Assembly: GCA_023439305.1 (NCBI GenBank)
Contig: JAEXOO010000040.1
Location: forward strand, 62,001-126,000
From: Pseudomonadota bacterium
GTDB lineage: Bacteria; Pseudomonadota; Gammaproteobacteria; Burkholderiales; Burkholderiaceae_B
DNA length: 64,000 nt
Direction of reading: 5' to 3'
This document shows positions 44,212-52,905 of the stretch, one piece after another. How positions within the stretch are numbered: the first letter of the stretch is position 1; every line of letters begins with the position of its first letter. The translations under genes and the position numbers were made by a program. The notes under the pieces were generated by a model that did no database searches, was not told the origin of the DNA, and saw only the letters and a list, made by a program, of their open reading frames with translations.

Positions 44212-44667
44212 ATGGAACTCGATATTCGACAAATCATGGATCGCCTTCCTCATCGCTACCCGATGCTGTTGGTCGATCGCGTACTGGACATGGTGCCGGG
44301 CAAAAGTATCGTCGCCATCAAAAATGTGTCGATGAACGAGCCGTTCTTCACGGGCCACTTTCCACATCATCCCGTCATGCCAGGCGTGCTGATCATCGAA
44401 GCCATGGCCCAGGCGGCTGCGCTGTTCTCCTTCACCGATCCCGAAGATCCGTATGCCAAGGTGGACAACAAGCTGGCCTATTACCTGGTCGGCGTGGACG
44501 GGGCGCGTTTTCGCAAGCCTGTGCTGCCGGGCGACCAGTTGCGCCTGGAAGTCGTGGCCGATCGCATCAGCCGCGCATTGTGCAAGTACACGGGGCGCGC
44601 CCTGGTGGATGGCCAGGTCGTGGCCGAGGCCAAGATCATGTGCGCCATCCGTCAACTGGAAGAGTAA
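44212..44667 (+). CDS. fabZ: (3R)-hydroxyacyl-ACP dehydratase FabZ
   Basis: Hot-dog-fold dehydratase of fatty-acid synthesis, 151 residues. The catalytic His49 lies in FTGHFPHHPVMPG and Glu63 in LIIEAMAQAA. It also supplies the balance between fatty acid and lipid A precursors, since LpxC and FabZ share a substrate pool. It starts 15 bp after lpxD and ends 3 bp before the lpxA ATG, so the lpxD-fabZ-lpxA-lpxB block is a tight operon. Confidence 0.97.
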   Translation: MELDIRQIMDRLPHRYPMLLVDRVLDMVPGKSIVAIKNVSMNEPFFTGHFPHHPVMPGVLIIEAMAQAAALFSFTDPEDPYAKVDNKLAYYLVGVDGARFRKPVLPGDQLRLEVVADRISRALCKYTGRALVDGQVVAEAKIMCAIRQLEE

Positions 44668-44670
44668 TCT

Positions 44671-45459
44671 ATGCGTATTCATGAAACGGCCATCATCCAA
44701 GCCGGCGCTGAGCTGGCCGATGATGTCGAGGTCGGCGCCTATAGCATCATCGGGCCCAACGTCACGATTGGCGCGGGCACCCGGGTGGGGCCGCATTGCG
44801 TGATCGACGGTCATACGACCATAGGCCGCGACAATCATTTTTACCGTTTCTGCTCCATCGGGGGCATGCCGCAGGACAAGAAGTACGCTGGTGAGCCCAC
44901 CCGCCTGGAAATCGGTGACGGTAACACGGTGCGCGAGTACGTCACCATCAATACTGGCACGGTGCAGGATGTGGGGGTGACCCGGATCGGCAGCGACAAC
45001 TGGATCATGGCCTACGTGCACATCGCGCACGATTGCCAGATCGGCGACCACACCATCATTGCCAATAGCGTGCAGTTGGCCGGGCATATCCATATCGGCG
45101 ACTGGGCCATTCTAGGCGGGCTGACGGCGGTGCACCAGTTCGTGCGCATCGGCGCGCACAGCATGATAGGCGGGACCAGCTCCATCCGTCAGGACATTCC
45201 TCCCTATGTCATCGGTGCGGGCGATCCGTTTCGTCCGGTCGGCGTCAACAGCGAAGGCCTGGGCCGTCGCGGTTTTTCAGCCGAGGCCGTGGCCGCGGTC
45301 AAGGAATGCTACAAACTGGTATATCGGCGCAAGCTCACCATCGAGCAGGCGGTCGAGGAAATGCGCAAGCTTGCGCAGCAGCAACCTGACAGCGCAGCGG
45401 CGATTCAGGCCATGGTCGATTTCCTGGACGCCTCCAGCCGGGGCATTTCCCGACCATGA
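44671..45459 (+). CDS. lpxA: Acyl-ACP--UDP-N-acetylglucosamine O-acyltransferase
   Basis: First enzyme of lipid A synthesis; it adds a hydroxyacyl chain to UDP-GlcNAc. The 262 residues form a left-handed beta-helix of hexapeptide repeats (about 1-190), with the catalytic His in YVHIAHDCQIGDH near 120-130. The C-terminal helical domain contains KECYKLVYRRKLTIEQAVE. Its TGA overlaps the lpxB ATG (ATGA), so translation is coupled. Confidence 0.97.
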   Translation: MRIHETAIIQAGAELADDVEVGAYSIIGPNVTIGAGTRVGPHCVIDGHTTIGRDNHFYRFCSIGGMPQDKKYAGEPTRLEIGDGNTVREYVTINTGTVQDVGVTRIGSDNWIMAYVHIAHDCQIGDHTIIANSVQLAGHIHIGDWAILGGLTAVHQFVRIGAHSMIGGTSSIRQDIPPYVIGAGDPFRPVGVNSEGLGRRGFSAEAVAAVKECYKLVYRRKLTIEQAVEEMRKLAQQQPDSAAAIQAMVDFLDASSRGISRP

Positions 45460-46730
45460 CCGCGCATCCAGGCGCAAGCCCCGGCGTGCGCAAGGGCGAC
45501 AGCCTGAGCCGTTCCGATACATCCGGCCTGACCATCGGCATGGTGGCGGGCGAGCCGTCTGGCGATCTGCTGGCGGCGCGCATCATTACCGGTTTGCGCC
45601 AGGACGAGTCCAAGCTGCTGGTCGAAGGCATAGGCGGACCTGAAATGGCCGCAGAGCAGTTCCGCCAGCATTACCCCATGGACGCCTTGACGGTCTTTGG
45701 CTATGTGGAAGCGCTCAAGCGCATTCCCGGTCTGGTGTCCACGTATCTGGGCATGCGCAATCACTGGCTGCGCCAGCGCCCGGATGTCTTTGTGGGCATC
45801 GACGCGCCCGATTTCAATCTGCGTCTGGAACATAGACTGCGTCAGGCTGGCGTGCCTACAGTGCATTTTGTGGGGCCGTCCATCTGGGCGTGGCGCTACG
45901 AGCGTATTCACAAGATCCGCGAAGCGGTGTCGCACATGCTGGTGCTGTTCCCCTTTGAAACCGAGATCTACGAAAAAGAAGGCATCCCCGTCACTTATGT
46001 GGGACATCCGCTGGCGGCCAATATCCCGTTGCATCCTGATAAGCAGGATGCGCGCCGACGGTTGGGGCTGGACGGAGTGGGCCGAGTGCTGGGCGTGTTG
46101 CCGGGAAGCCGTTCGTCCGAAGTCCGATTGCTTGCACCGCGTTTTCTCAAAACCGTACAGCTGCTGCAGCAGCAGGACCCGGACCTGACCGTCTTGGTGC
46201 CTATGGTCAATGCACGGCGCCGCAGCGAGTTCGAGCAGGCCCTGGCTCAGTGTCCGGTACGCAATCTGCACCTGATCGACGGCGAGACACCGGGCGTGCG
46301 CACGGCCGACGCCCAGGGAATGGTGCGTCCGGCCGCCTGGACGGTAATGGAGGCCAGCGACGCGGTTCTGGTCGCCAGCGGCACGGCCAGCCTGGAAACC
46401 GCGCTCTACAAGCGGCCCATGGTGATTTCCTATGTGCTGACGCCCTTGATGGAGCGCATCATACGCTGGAAGTCCGGCCAGGACAGGCCTTACGTGCCCT
46501 GGGTGGGCTTGCCCAATGTGCTGGCCCGAGATTTCGTCGTGCCCGAGCTGCTGCAAGAAGACGCCGAGCCTGAAAAAATGGCGCGCGAATGCTGGAAGGC
46601 GCTGACCGACCAGGATTACGTGGCCAGGATCGAAAAAATATTCACTGAGATGCATCTGCAACTGCGGCGGGATACGCCAGCCCTGGCGGCTGAAGTCATC
46701 TTGAGGCTGGCCCATGAACATGCAGGCTGA
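45456..46730 (+). CDS. lpxB: Lipid-A-disaccharide synthase
   Basis: Glycosyltransferase of 424 residues that condenses lipid X with UDP-diacylglucosamine. Motifs include GMVAGEPSGDLLAA (about residues 28-41), PSIWAWRYERI and LPGSRSSEVRLL. The sugar-nucleotide pocket ASGTASLETALYKRPMV lies near 307-323. The N-terminus is about 25 residues longer than usual because translation starts at the ATG overlapping lpxA. The 3' end overlaps rnhB by 17 bp. Confidence 0.96.
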   Translation: MTAHPGASPGVRKGDSLSRSDTSGLTIGMVAGEPSGDLLAARIITGLRQDESKLLVEGIGGPEMAAEQFRQHYPMDALTVFGYVEALKRIPGLVSTYLGMRNHWLRQRPDVFVGIDAPDFNLRLEHRLRQAGVPTVHFVGPSIWAWRYERIHKIREAVSHMLVLFPFETEIYEKEGIPVTYVGHPLAANIPLHPDKQDARRRLGLDGVGRVLGVLPGSRSSEVRLLAPRFLKTVQLLQQQDPDLTVLVPMVNARRRSEFEQALAQCPVRNLHLIDGETPGVRTADAQGMVRPAAWTVMEASDAVLVASGTASLETALYKRPMVISYVLTPLMERIIRWKSGQDRPYVPWVGLPNVLARDFVVPELLQEDAEPEKMARECWKALTDQDYVARIEKIFTEMHLQLRRDTPALAAEVILRLAHEHAG

Positions 46731-47340
46731 TCTGTTTGCGCTGGACGTGACGGTGGACCGGATCGCCGGCCTGGATGAGGCTGGTCGCGGCCCTTTGGCC
46801 GGACCTGTCTTTGCCGCTGCCGTGATTCTGGATCCGGCCCGGCCTATTGCGGGCCTGAATGATTCCAAGAAGCTCACGGCGCGCCGCCGCGAGCAGTTGG
46901 CCGAACAGATCAAGGAGCGCGCCCTGGCCTGGGAAATCGCCAGCGCCAGCGTGGACGAGATCGACACCATCAATATTCTGCAGGCCGCCATGCTTGCTAT
47001 GCAGCGCGCCTGCAATGCGCTGACGACCCGTCCTAACCAGGCCCTGGTCGATGGCAATCGAGTGCCTGCTGGCCTGTGCTGCCCGGCGGTGGCCCTGCTC
47101 AAGGGAGACGCGACTCAGCCGGCGATTTCGGCGGCCTCTATTCTGGCCAAGACTGCCCGCGATGCTTATTGCATGGAGCTGCATGTCCGTTTTCCTGAGT
47201 ATGGCTTTGATCAGCACAAAGGCTACGGCACCGCCCTGCACCTGGAGCGGCTGACCCTGCATGGCGCCTGCCCAGAGCATCGTCGCAGTTTTGCGCCAGT
47301 GCGACAAACCCTGTTAGGTACTACCCATGAGGCTGATTGA
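46714..47340 (+). CDS. rnhB: Ribonuclease HII
   Basis: Cleaves RNA in RNA/DNA hybrids and removes single ribonucleotides from DNA. The 208 residues have the catalytic pair D21-E22 in GLDEAGRGPLAGPV, NDSKKLTARRRE and ASILAKTARDAYC. A Tyr/Lys-containing motif, QHKGYGTALH, lies near the C-terminus. It overlaps lpxB by 17 bp and the RNA methyltransferase gene by 14 bp, a very tight arrangement. Confidence 0.96.
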   Translation: MNMQADLFALDVTVDRIAGLDEAGRGPLAGPVFAAAVILDPARPIAGLNDSKKLTARRREQLAEQIKERALAWEIASASVDEIDTINILQAAMLAMQRACNALTTRPNQALVDGNRVPAGLCCPAVALLKGDATQPAISAASILAKTARDAYCMELHVRFPEYGFDQHKGYGTALHLERLTLHGACPEHRRSFAPVRQTLLGTTHEAD

Positions 47341-48109
47341 ATCCAAGGACAATGCGCTGTTCAAGCGTGTGCAGCGGCTCGCGCAGGACAGGCGGGAAGT
47401 GGATGGCCCGGACCAGCTTGTCTGGTTGGAGGGCGTGCATCTGTGCCAGATGTGGCTGGAACATCGAGGCCAGCCGGAACTGGCCGTCTTCGAACTGGAC
47501 AGGCACAGCGACGAGTTGCTGGAACTGGCGCGCTTTCTGCCGGGACGGGCTTGTGTCACGTTCAGTGCTTCCCTGATGAATGCGGTCTCTCAGGTCGGGC
47601 AAGGACAAGGCGTGGGATTTGTGGTGCGCATGCCGCGCAGCACACAATGGACGGCGCCGCGCACGAGAGCCTTGCTGCTGGACCAGGTGCAGGATCCGGG
47701 CAATGTGGGCACCGTGCTGCGCACGGCCGTAGCCGTGGGGCTGGAGGCCGTGTACCTGACGCCGGGCTGCGCCAGCGTATGGTCGCAGAAAGTGCTGCGC
47801 AGCGCTCAGGGCGCCCACTTTTCCATTCAGTTACACGAACAGGTGGATGGTGCGCAATTGCTGTCCAAGGCCGGGTTGCCGGTGCTGGTGACCTCCTTGG
47901 AGCCAGGCTCCACCGACCTCTACGACACCGCCTTGCCGGATACCGGCATATGGGTGTTCGGCAACGAGGGGCAGGGCGTCAACCCTGTCTTGACGGCCTT
48001 GGCCAGCCAGCGCCTCTTTATTCCTCAGGCGCCGGGCGTTGAGTCACTGAATGTGGCCATTGCCACGGCCTTGTGCTTGTACGAACAGCGGCGCCAGCAT
48101 CGCGCCTGA
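47327..48109 (+). CDS. TrmH/SpoU-family RNA methyltransferase
   Basis: SPOUT-class 2'-O-methyltransferase of 260 residues for rRNA or tRNA. The N-terminal part is an RNA-binding domain (SKDNALFKRVQRLAQDRR). The knotted SAM domain has LLLDQVQDPGNVGTVLRTA (about residues 116-134), GNEGQGVNP and SLNVAIATALCLYE. It overlaps rnhB and ends the gene block that begins at rpsB. The exact target nucleotide cannot be assigned, so no symbol is given. Confidence 0.93.
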   Translation: MRLIESKDNALFKRVQRLAQDRREVDGPDQLVWLEGVHLCQMWLEHRGQPELAVFELDRHSDELLELARFLPGRACVTFSASLMNAVSQVGQGQGVGFVVRMPRSTQWTAPRTRALLLDQVQDPGNVGTVLRTAVAVGLEAVYLTPGCASVWSQKVLRSAQGAHFSIQLHEQVDGAQLLSKAGLPVLVTSLEPGSTDLYDTALPDTGIWVFGNEGQGVNPVLTALASQRLFIPQAPGVESLNVAIATALCLYEQRRQHRA

Positions 48110-48161
48110 AGCCTATCGTCGCCACGGCGTTCGCGGATGATCGATCGTATGGCGGCTACGC

Positions 48162-49682
48162 CTACAGTTCGAACTTGACGCCTTGGGCCAGGGGCAGATG
48201 CCGGGAATAGTTGATCGTATTGGTGCAGCGGCGCATATAGTTTTTCCAGGCGTCCGAACCAGACTCACGGCCGCCGCCCGTTTCCTTCTCGCCGCCGAAT
48301 GCGCCGCCGATCTCCGCCCCCGAGGTGCCGATATTCACATTGGCGATGCCGCAATCTGAGCCTGAGGCGGACAGAAAGTGCTCTGCTTCCCGCAGATCGT
48401 TGGTGAAGATGGCCGAGGCCAAGCCTTGGGGCACGTCATTCTGAAGGGCGATGGCCTGTGCCAGTTCGTCGTAAGTCAGTACGTACAGAACAGGGCCGAA
48501 TGTTTCTTCACGCACGATGGATGTCTGAGCCTGCATGTCTACGATGGCGGGGCGCACGTAGTAGCCAGAGGGTGCATCGGGAATATTGATGCGTTCACCG
48601 CCGAACACCTGCCCGCCTTCCTGTCTGGCTTTTTCCAGAGCGGCTTGAAATGCGTCATGGCTGGCCTGGTCGATCAGCGGCCCGACCAGCGTGCCGGTAT
48701 CCAGAGGCAGGCCAATAGGCAGTTTTTCGTAGGCTTCTTTCAAGCGGGCAAGCAGAGTGTCCTTCACGCTGGCATGCACGATGAGCCGCCGGGTGGTGGT
48801 GCAGCGCTGGCCGCAGGTGCCCGCGGCGGCGAAGACAATGCCGCGCAGCGCCAGATCCAGATCGGCGCTGGGTGCAACGATAACGGCGTTGTTGCCGCCC
48901 AGTTCAAGCAGACTGCGGCCAAAGCGCTGCGCCACACGAGGGCCGAGTTCGCGACCCATGCGTGTGCTGCCCGTGGCCGAGAGCAGAGCGATGGCGCGGC
49001 TGTCCGCCAGGGCTCGGCCCACAAGGCGGTCGCCGATGGCTAACTGGCACAGGTGGGCGGGCGCTTGGCCGAAACGTTCCAGCGCCCGCCTCAGCAGAGC
49101 CTGTGCGGCCAGTGCCGTCAGCGGCGTTTTTTCCGAGGGCTTCCAGATGACGGCATTGCCGGCCACCAGCGCCAGAGCGGTGTTCCAGGCCCAGACTGCT
49201 ACAGGAAAGTTGAACGCGGTGATCACGCCGACCAGACCCAACGGATGCCATGTCTCCATCATGCGGTGGGCGGGCCGTTCGCTTGCGATGGTCAGGCCAT
49301 GAAGCTGGCGGGACAGGCCCATGGCGAAATCACAGATGTCTATCATCTCCTGCACCTCGCCCAGTCCTTCGCTCAGGATCTTCCCGGTCTCCAGGGATAC
49401 CAGCCGGCCCAAGGCGTCTTTGCGGGCTCGGAGTTCATTGCCAAAAAGACGGATTAGTTCGCCGCGCAGCGGGGCGGGAGTGTCGCGCCATTCCAGGAAG
49501 GCAGCCTGACCATGCTCCAGCAGGTGCGGCAATTGCTCCGGTGCCAGCGTCCGGACATGGGCAATGAGCGATCCGTCGATGGGGGTGTGGACGTCCAGTC
49601 CGCCCTCGAGGTACAGGGCGGACTCCACGCCCAGTTCTTGCAGAAGGCAATGGCTGGTCTCGGATAGGGCGGGGTAGAGCAT
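48162..49682 (-). CDS. amaB: L-piperidine-6-carboxylate / aminoadipate semialdehyde dehydrogenase (AmaB-like)
   Basis: ALDH7-type NAD+-dependent enzyme of 506 residues that oxidises aminoadipate semialdehyde (piperidine-6-carboxylate) to aminoadipate in lysine catabolism. The cofactor region ITAFNFPVAVWAWN lies near 155, then LELGGNNAVIV and the catalytic Cys in GTCGQRCTTTRRL. Near the C-terminus GAFGGEKETGGGRESGSDAWK is typical of ALDH7 rather than of other ALDH groups. The start at ATG 49682 has GGAG upstream. It is divergent from a FAD oxidase (amaA), which supports the pipecolate assignment. Confidence 0.87.
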   Translation of the reverse strand: MLYPALSETSHCLLQELGVESALYLEGGLDVHTPIDGSLIAHVRTLAPEQLPHLLEHGQAAFLEWRDTPAPLRGELIRLFGNELRARKDALGRLVSLETGKILSEGLGEVQEMIDICDFAMGLSRQLHGLTIASERPAHRMMETWHPLGLVGVITAFNFPVAVWAWNTALALVAGNAVIWKPSEKTPLTALAAQALLRRALERFGQAPAHLCQLAIGDRLVGRALADSRAIALLSATGSTRMGRELGPRVAQRFGRSLLELGGNNAVIVAPSADLDLALRGIVFAAAGTCGQRCTTTRRLIVHASVKDTLLARLKEAYEKLPIGLPLDTGTLVGPLIDQASHDAFQAALEKARQEGGQVFGGERINIPDAPSGYYVRPAIVDMQAQTSIVREETFGPVLYVLTYDELAQAIALQNDVPQGLASAIFTNDLREAEHFLSASGSDCGIANVNIGTSGAEIGGAFGGEKETGGGRESGSDAWKNYMRRCTNTINYSRHLPLAQGVKFEL

Positions 49683-49887
49683 AAGAGTGCAGCTCCTGCC
49701 GACAGGCTGACAAGACAAGGCAATTGGGATGTGACAGGTCGGCGCGCCTGGACAGCATCCCTTTTACAGGCTGGATCAAGGGAATTATTTCACCAGACGC
49801 AGGGAATTGTTTTATCGAAAACCCTAGGCCGACCGACGCCGATTCCGCGCTATACACTGTGTGAAAGCCAGGCAGCCAGGAGCCGCC

Positions 49888-51174
49888 ATGAACAATGATC
49901 CTCGCAGTCATGGACTATGGGAGGCCAGTGCACCCGCAGCGCCTGCAACGAGCTGCCTGACGGGTCAGGAACAGGCCGTTGATGTCGCGATCGTAGGCGG
50001 CGGTTTTACCGGCCTGTCGGCTGCTTTGCATCTGTCTGAAGGCGGGGCCGGGGTGGCCGTGCTGGAGGCCGAGGAGCTAGGCTTTGGCGCTTCGGGCCGA
50101 AATGTCGGGCTGGTCAATGCGGGCCTGTGGATCATGCCCCAGGCCTTGTCCGCGTTGCTCGGCCCAGTGTATGGGCCGCGCCTGACGCAGGCGTTGGGCA
50201 ATGCGCCGGACCGGGTGTTTGAACTCGTGAGCAAACATGGCATGGATTGCCAGCCGGTGCGCAACGGAACCTTGCATTGCGCCGTCGGAGCCGGCGGCTG
50301 GCGTGAAATCCAGATGCGTTGGCGGCAATGGAAGCAGCTCGGTGCGCCGGTAGAGCTTTTGGGGGCCGAAGACACGGCCCGAGCGCTGGGTACGCAGGCG
50401 TATTTGGGCAGCTTGCTGGACCGCCGGGCCGGGACGATACAGCCATTGGCTTACGTGCGCGGGTTGGCTCGCGCGGCAAGCGAGGCTGGCGCACAGCTCT
50501 ATACGCACAGTCGCGTCATGGCTGTTCAGGATCAGGGCGGGTATTGGCAGGTCAGAACGGAGCATGGCTCGCTCAACGCGCTGTGGGTTGTAGTCGCCAC
50601 CGATGCGTATACGGACACGATCTGGCCTGAGCTTCAAAGGCAGCAGATTCGCCTGCCTTACTTCAATATGGCTACCCGGCCCTTGGATCCGCGTCGGTAT
50701 GCTCATATTCTTACGAACCGTGAAGGGGCCTGGGATACCCGGACGATGCTGTCTTCGTTCCGCCTGGACCAGGCCGGCCGGCTGATATTCGGCAGTGTCG
50801 GCGCGCTGCGCGGCATCGGGGCCCGCATTCACGAAAACTGGGGACGTCGCGCTTTGCGCCGTCTGTATCCGGAACTGGGCGAGGTCGTGTTCGATTACGA
50901 ATGGTATGGGCACATAGGCATGACCTGCGATGCCTTGCCTAGATTTCATCAACTGGCTCGCAAGACAGTCAGTATTACCGGGTATAACGGTCGGGGTATC
51001 GCGCCCGGCACGGTGATGGGCCGTGAGTTGGCGCGGTTTATCCTGGGAGAGATCGATATCGCTGACCTGTCCCTGCCCTGGAGCGACCCCGAAATAGCGC
51101 CTTTCAAGTCGGCGCGTGAAATGCTCTATGAATACGGTGCGATCGCCGCGCACGCCGTGAGTGATCGCGGTTGA
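49888..51174 (+). CDS. amaA: FAD-dependent L-pipecolate oxidase (AmaA-like)
   Basis: DAO-family flavoprotein of 428 residues that probably oxidises L-pipecolate to piperidine-6-carboxylate. The dinucleotide-binding motif is VDVAIVGGGFTGLSAALHL (about residues 32-50), followed by GFGASGRNVGLVNAG and a C-terminal ITGYNGRGIAPGT with the second FAD loop. The start is ATG 49888, preceded by CCAGGAGCC; a GTG at 49861 is possible but lacks this spacing. It is divergent from amaB, and the two together form the pipecolate branch of lysine degradation. Confidence 0.83.
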   Translation: MNNDPRSHGLWEASAPAAPATSCLTGQEQAVDVAIVGGGFTGLSAALHLSEGGAGVAVLEAEELGFGASGRNVGLVNAGLWIMPQALSALLGPVYGPRLTQALGNAPDRVFELVSKHGMDCQPVRNGTLHCAVGAGGWREIQMRWRQWKQLGAPVELLGAEDTARALGTQAYLGSLLDRRAGTIQPLAYVRGLARAASEAGAQLYTHSRVMAVQDQGGYWQVRTEHGSLNALWVVVATDAYTDTIWPELQRQQIRLPYFNMATRPLDPRRYAHILTNREGAWDTRTMLSSFRLDQAGRLIFGSVGALRGIGARIHENWGRRALRRLYPELGEVVFDYEWYGHIGMTCDALPRFHQLARKTVSITGYNGRGIAPGTVMGRELARFILGEIDIADLSLPWSDPEIAPFKSAREMLYEYGAIAAHAVSDRG

Positions 51175-51182
51175 AACAGGCT

Positions 51183-51219
51183 CAGCGTGGGTGTGGCCAG
51201 CTCCAGCTGGTTCACGCTG
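51183..51219. terminator. Nested hairpin after amaA
   Basis: CAGCGTG (51183-51189) pairs with CACGCTG (51213-51219) and encloses CCAGCT/AGCTGG. It lies 9 bp after the amaA stop, between convergent genes. No U-run follows, so terminator strength is doubtful. Confidence 0.4.
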
Positions 51220-51292
51220 ATGAGGATGCTAATGACGTCATAGCTGTCTGAGCGGTGGCGTCAGCAACATTCCTGGGCGGTGCGCGTCCGGA

Positions 51293-51817
51293 TCAAAAGC
51301 CTAACCGGTCAAGCAGCCAGTCCGCCCGCTTGGCAACCCCTGTTTTGGGTAGAAGGTGTATTTCGTACCCCAGGGTAGGGTAGACCTGTATCAGATGCTC
51401 GTATTCGAGCAGCGCCTCGGTCATGGCCAGTTTGCGCTGGGCGTCCTGCTGGTACAGTTCGGGCCAGGGAGGAGTCAGGAATACCTGTGGGTGGTAGCGA
51501 CAGTCGTCGCGCAGACGCTCCAGCCATTGCGGCTGTCCCAGGCGTGCCAGTCCGGCGGCGGCATCGATCAGGCTGCGGTCAAAGAAGACGGGACTATCGT
51601 GCTGCTGTTGATGATCGGCCAGGGCCTGCTCCAGGGTCAGCTCCAGGAACGCGCGCATGTCTGACCAAGGCAGGGCGTTGCCGCCGCTGGCTTGTTGCTG
51701 CTGGACAATTTTCCGACCCGGTTCGGCTACGATGGCGTAAGAGCGGCGTTCGAGTTCGCGCAGCAGGGTCGATTTGCCTCCGGCCGAACAGCCGGAGAGA
51801 ATAATGCGGGGATTCAT
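51293..51817 (-). CDS. AAA-type P-loop ATPase/kinase-like protein
   Basis: Small nucleotide-binding protein of 174 residues. The P-loop is ILSGCSAGGKSTLLRELERR at the N-terminus (about residues 6-25), and FFDRSLIDAAAGL fits a DR-type motif seen in the AAA_28 or NadR/Ttd14-like family. No partner or pathway is apparent. It follows ppsR on the same strand after 83 bp and has no clear RBS. It may be an independent stand-alone gene. Function unknown; a small-molecule kinase is possible. Confidence 0.75.
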   Translation of the reverse strand: MNPRIILSGCSAGGKSTLLRELERRSYAIVAEPGRKIVQQQQASGGNALPWSDMRAFLELTLEQALADHQQQHDSPVFFDRSLIDAAAGLARLGQPQWLERLRDDCRYHPQVFLTPPWPELYQQDAQRKLAMTEALLEYEHLIQVYPTLGYEIHLLPKTGVAKRADWLLDRLGF

Positions 51818-51900
51818 CTGGAGGATGTTGCGAAGAAGGCGGCGAGCGTCGCTTCAGGGGGCGGGCAAGACGGGCAGGGCCGCCTTGCCCCGGGGGGCGC

Positions 51901-52734
51901 TTAGTAGGTGCGGCGATCCAGGCCTACGTCGTCCAGGATCTTGGTGGAGATTTCTTCAATCGATTTGGTGGTGGTGGACAGCCATGGAATGCCTTCCATA
52001 CGCATCAGGCGCTCGGCCTCGGCCACTTCCATGCGGCATTGTTCCAGCGATGCATACTTGCTGTCCGGACGGCGCTCGTTGCGCACCTCGGCCAGCCGGT
52101 CCGGGTGGATGGACAGGCCGAAGATTTTCTTGCGGTAAGGCGCCAGGGTGGCGGGCAGGGTGCCGCGCTGGAAGTCTTCCGGGATCAGCGGGTAGTTGGC
52201 GGCCTTGACGGCGTACTGCATGGCCAGGTAGAGGCTGGTGGGGGTCTTGCCGCAGCGCGACACGCCCACCAGAATCACGTCGGCCTGTTCAAGCCCATTG
52301 ACGTACTGGCCATCGTCGTGCGCCAGGCTGAAGTTAATGGCCTCGATGCGGTTGTTGTATCGTTTCGACATGCCGCCGGAATGTGAACGTCCTACCGAAC
52401 GGCTGGATTTCACGCCCAGAGCGCGCTCGATGTGACGCACAAAGGCGCCGAACAGATCCAGAAACGTGCAGTTGGAGGCGCCGATGATATGCGCCATCTT
52501 GGGGTCCACCAGCGTGCTGAACACCAGGGGCTGCTGACCTTGCTCCTGGGCGCAGCGATTGATTCGTTCGGCGACTGACTCGGCTTTCTCGATGGTGTCG
52601 ATGAAAGGAATGCGGATGGCCTGGAACTCGAATTGGGCGAATTGAGACAGGACGGAGTGGCTGAAGGTTTCAGCGGTAATGCCCGTGCTGTCGGAGACGA
52701 CGAAGACGGTGCGCTCGATAGGGGAGGAAGACAT
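51901..52734 (-). CDS. ppsR: Phosphoenolpyruvate synthase regulatory protein
   Basis: Bifunctional serine/threonine kinase-phosphorylase (DUF299) that switches PEP synthase off with ADP and on with phosphate. The 277 residues have VFVVSDSTGITAET at the N-terminus and a P-loop GVSRCGKTPTSLYLA near residues 153-167. Length is typical (about 270). I start at ATG 52734; an in-frame TTG at 52752 would add six residues. It is divergent from ppsA, its substrate, across 171 bp, the usual arrangement in beta- and gammaproteobacteria. Confidence 0.95.
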   Translation of the reverse strand: MSSSPIERTVFVVSDSTGITAETFSHSVLSQFAQFEFQAIRIPFIDTIEKAESVAERINRCAQEQGQQPLVFSTLVDPKMAHIIGASNCTFLDLFGAFVRHIERALGVKSSRSVGRSHSGGMSKRYNNRIEAINFSLAHDDGQYVNGLEQADVILVGVSRCGKTPTSLYLAMQYAVKAANYPLIPEDFQRGTLPATLAPYRKKIFGLSIHPDRLAEVRNERRPDSKYASLEQCRMEVAEAERLMRMEGIPWLSTTTKSIEEISTKILDDVGLDRRTY

Positions 52735-52905
52735 GGAATAAGTCGTGCACAATGCTCGGGAAACGGTACAATTTGCAAGGTTACCATTTAACCGCCGGAC
52801 TCGGGGGCGGTAAGAAGGCCGGTTTGCCTAGGGCATGGGCGTCCAGATGGATTTTTTTCTTGATGCCTTAAGCAAACACGCTTTTTTTTCTATTCAAGGT
52901 GACTT

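Noticed and set aside
43261..45093. 610-codon minus-strand frame opposite lpxD, fabZ and lpxA
   Set aside because: It crosses three conserved genes and their junctions, with His/Asp-rich shadow composition.
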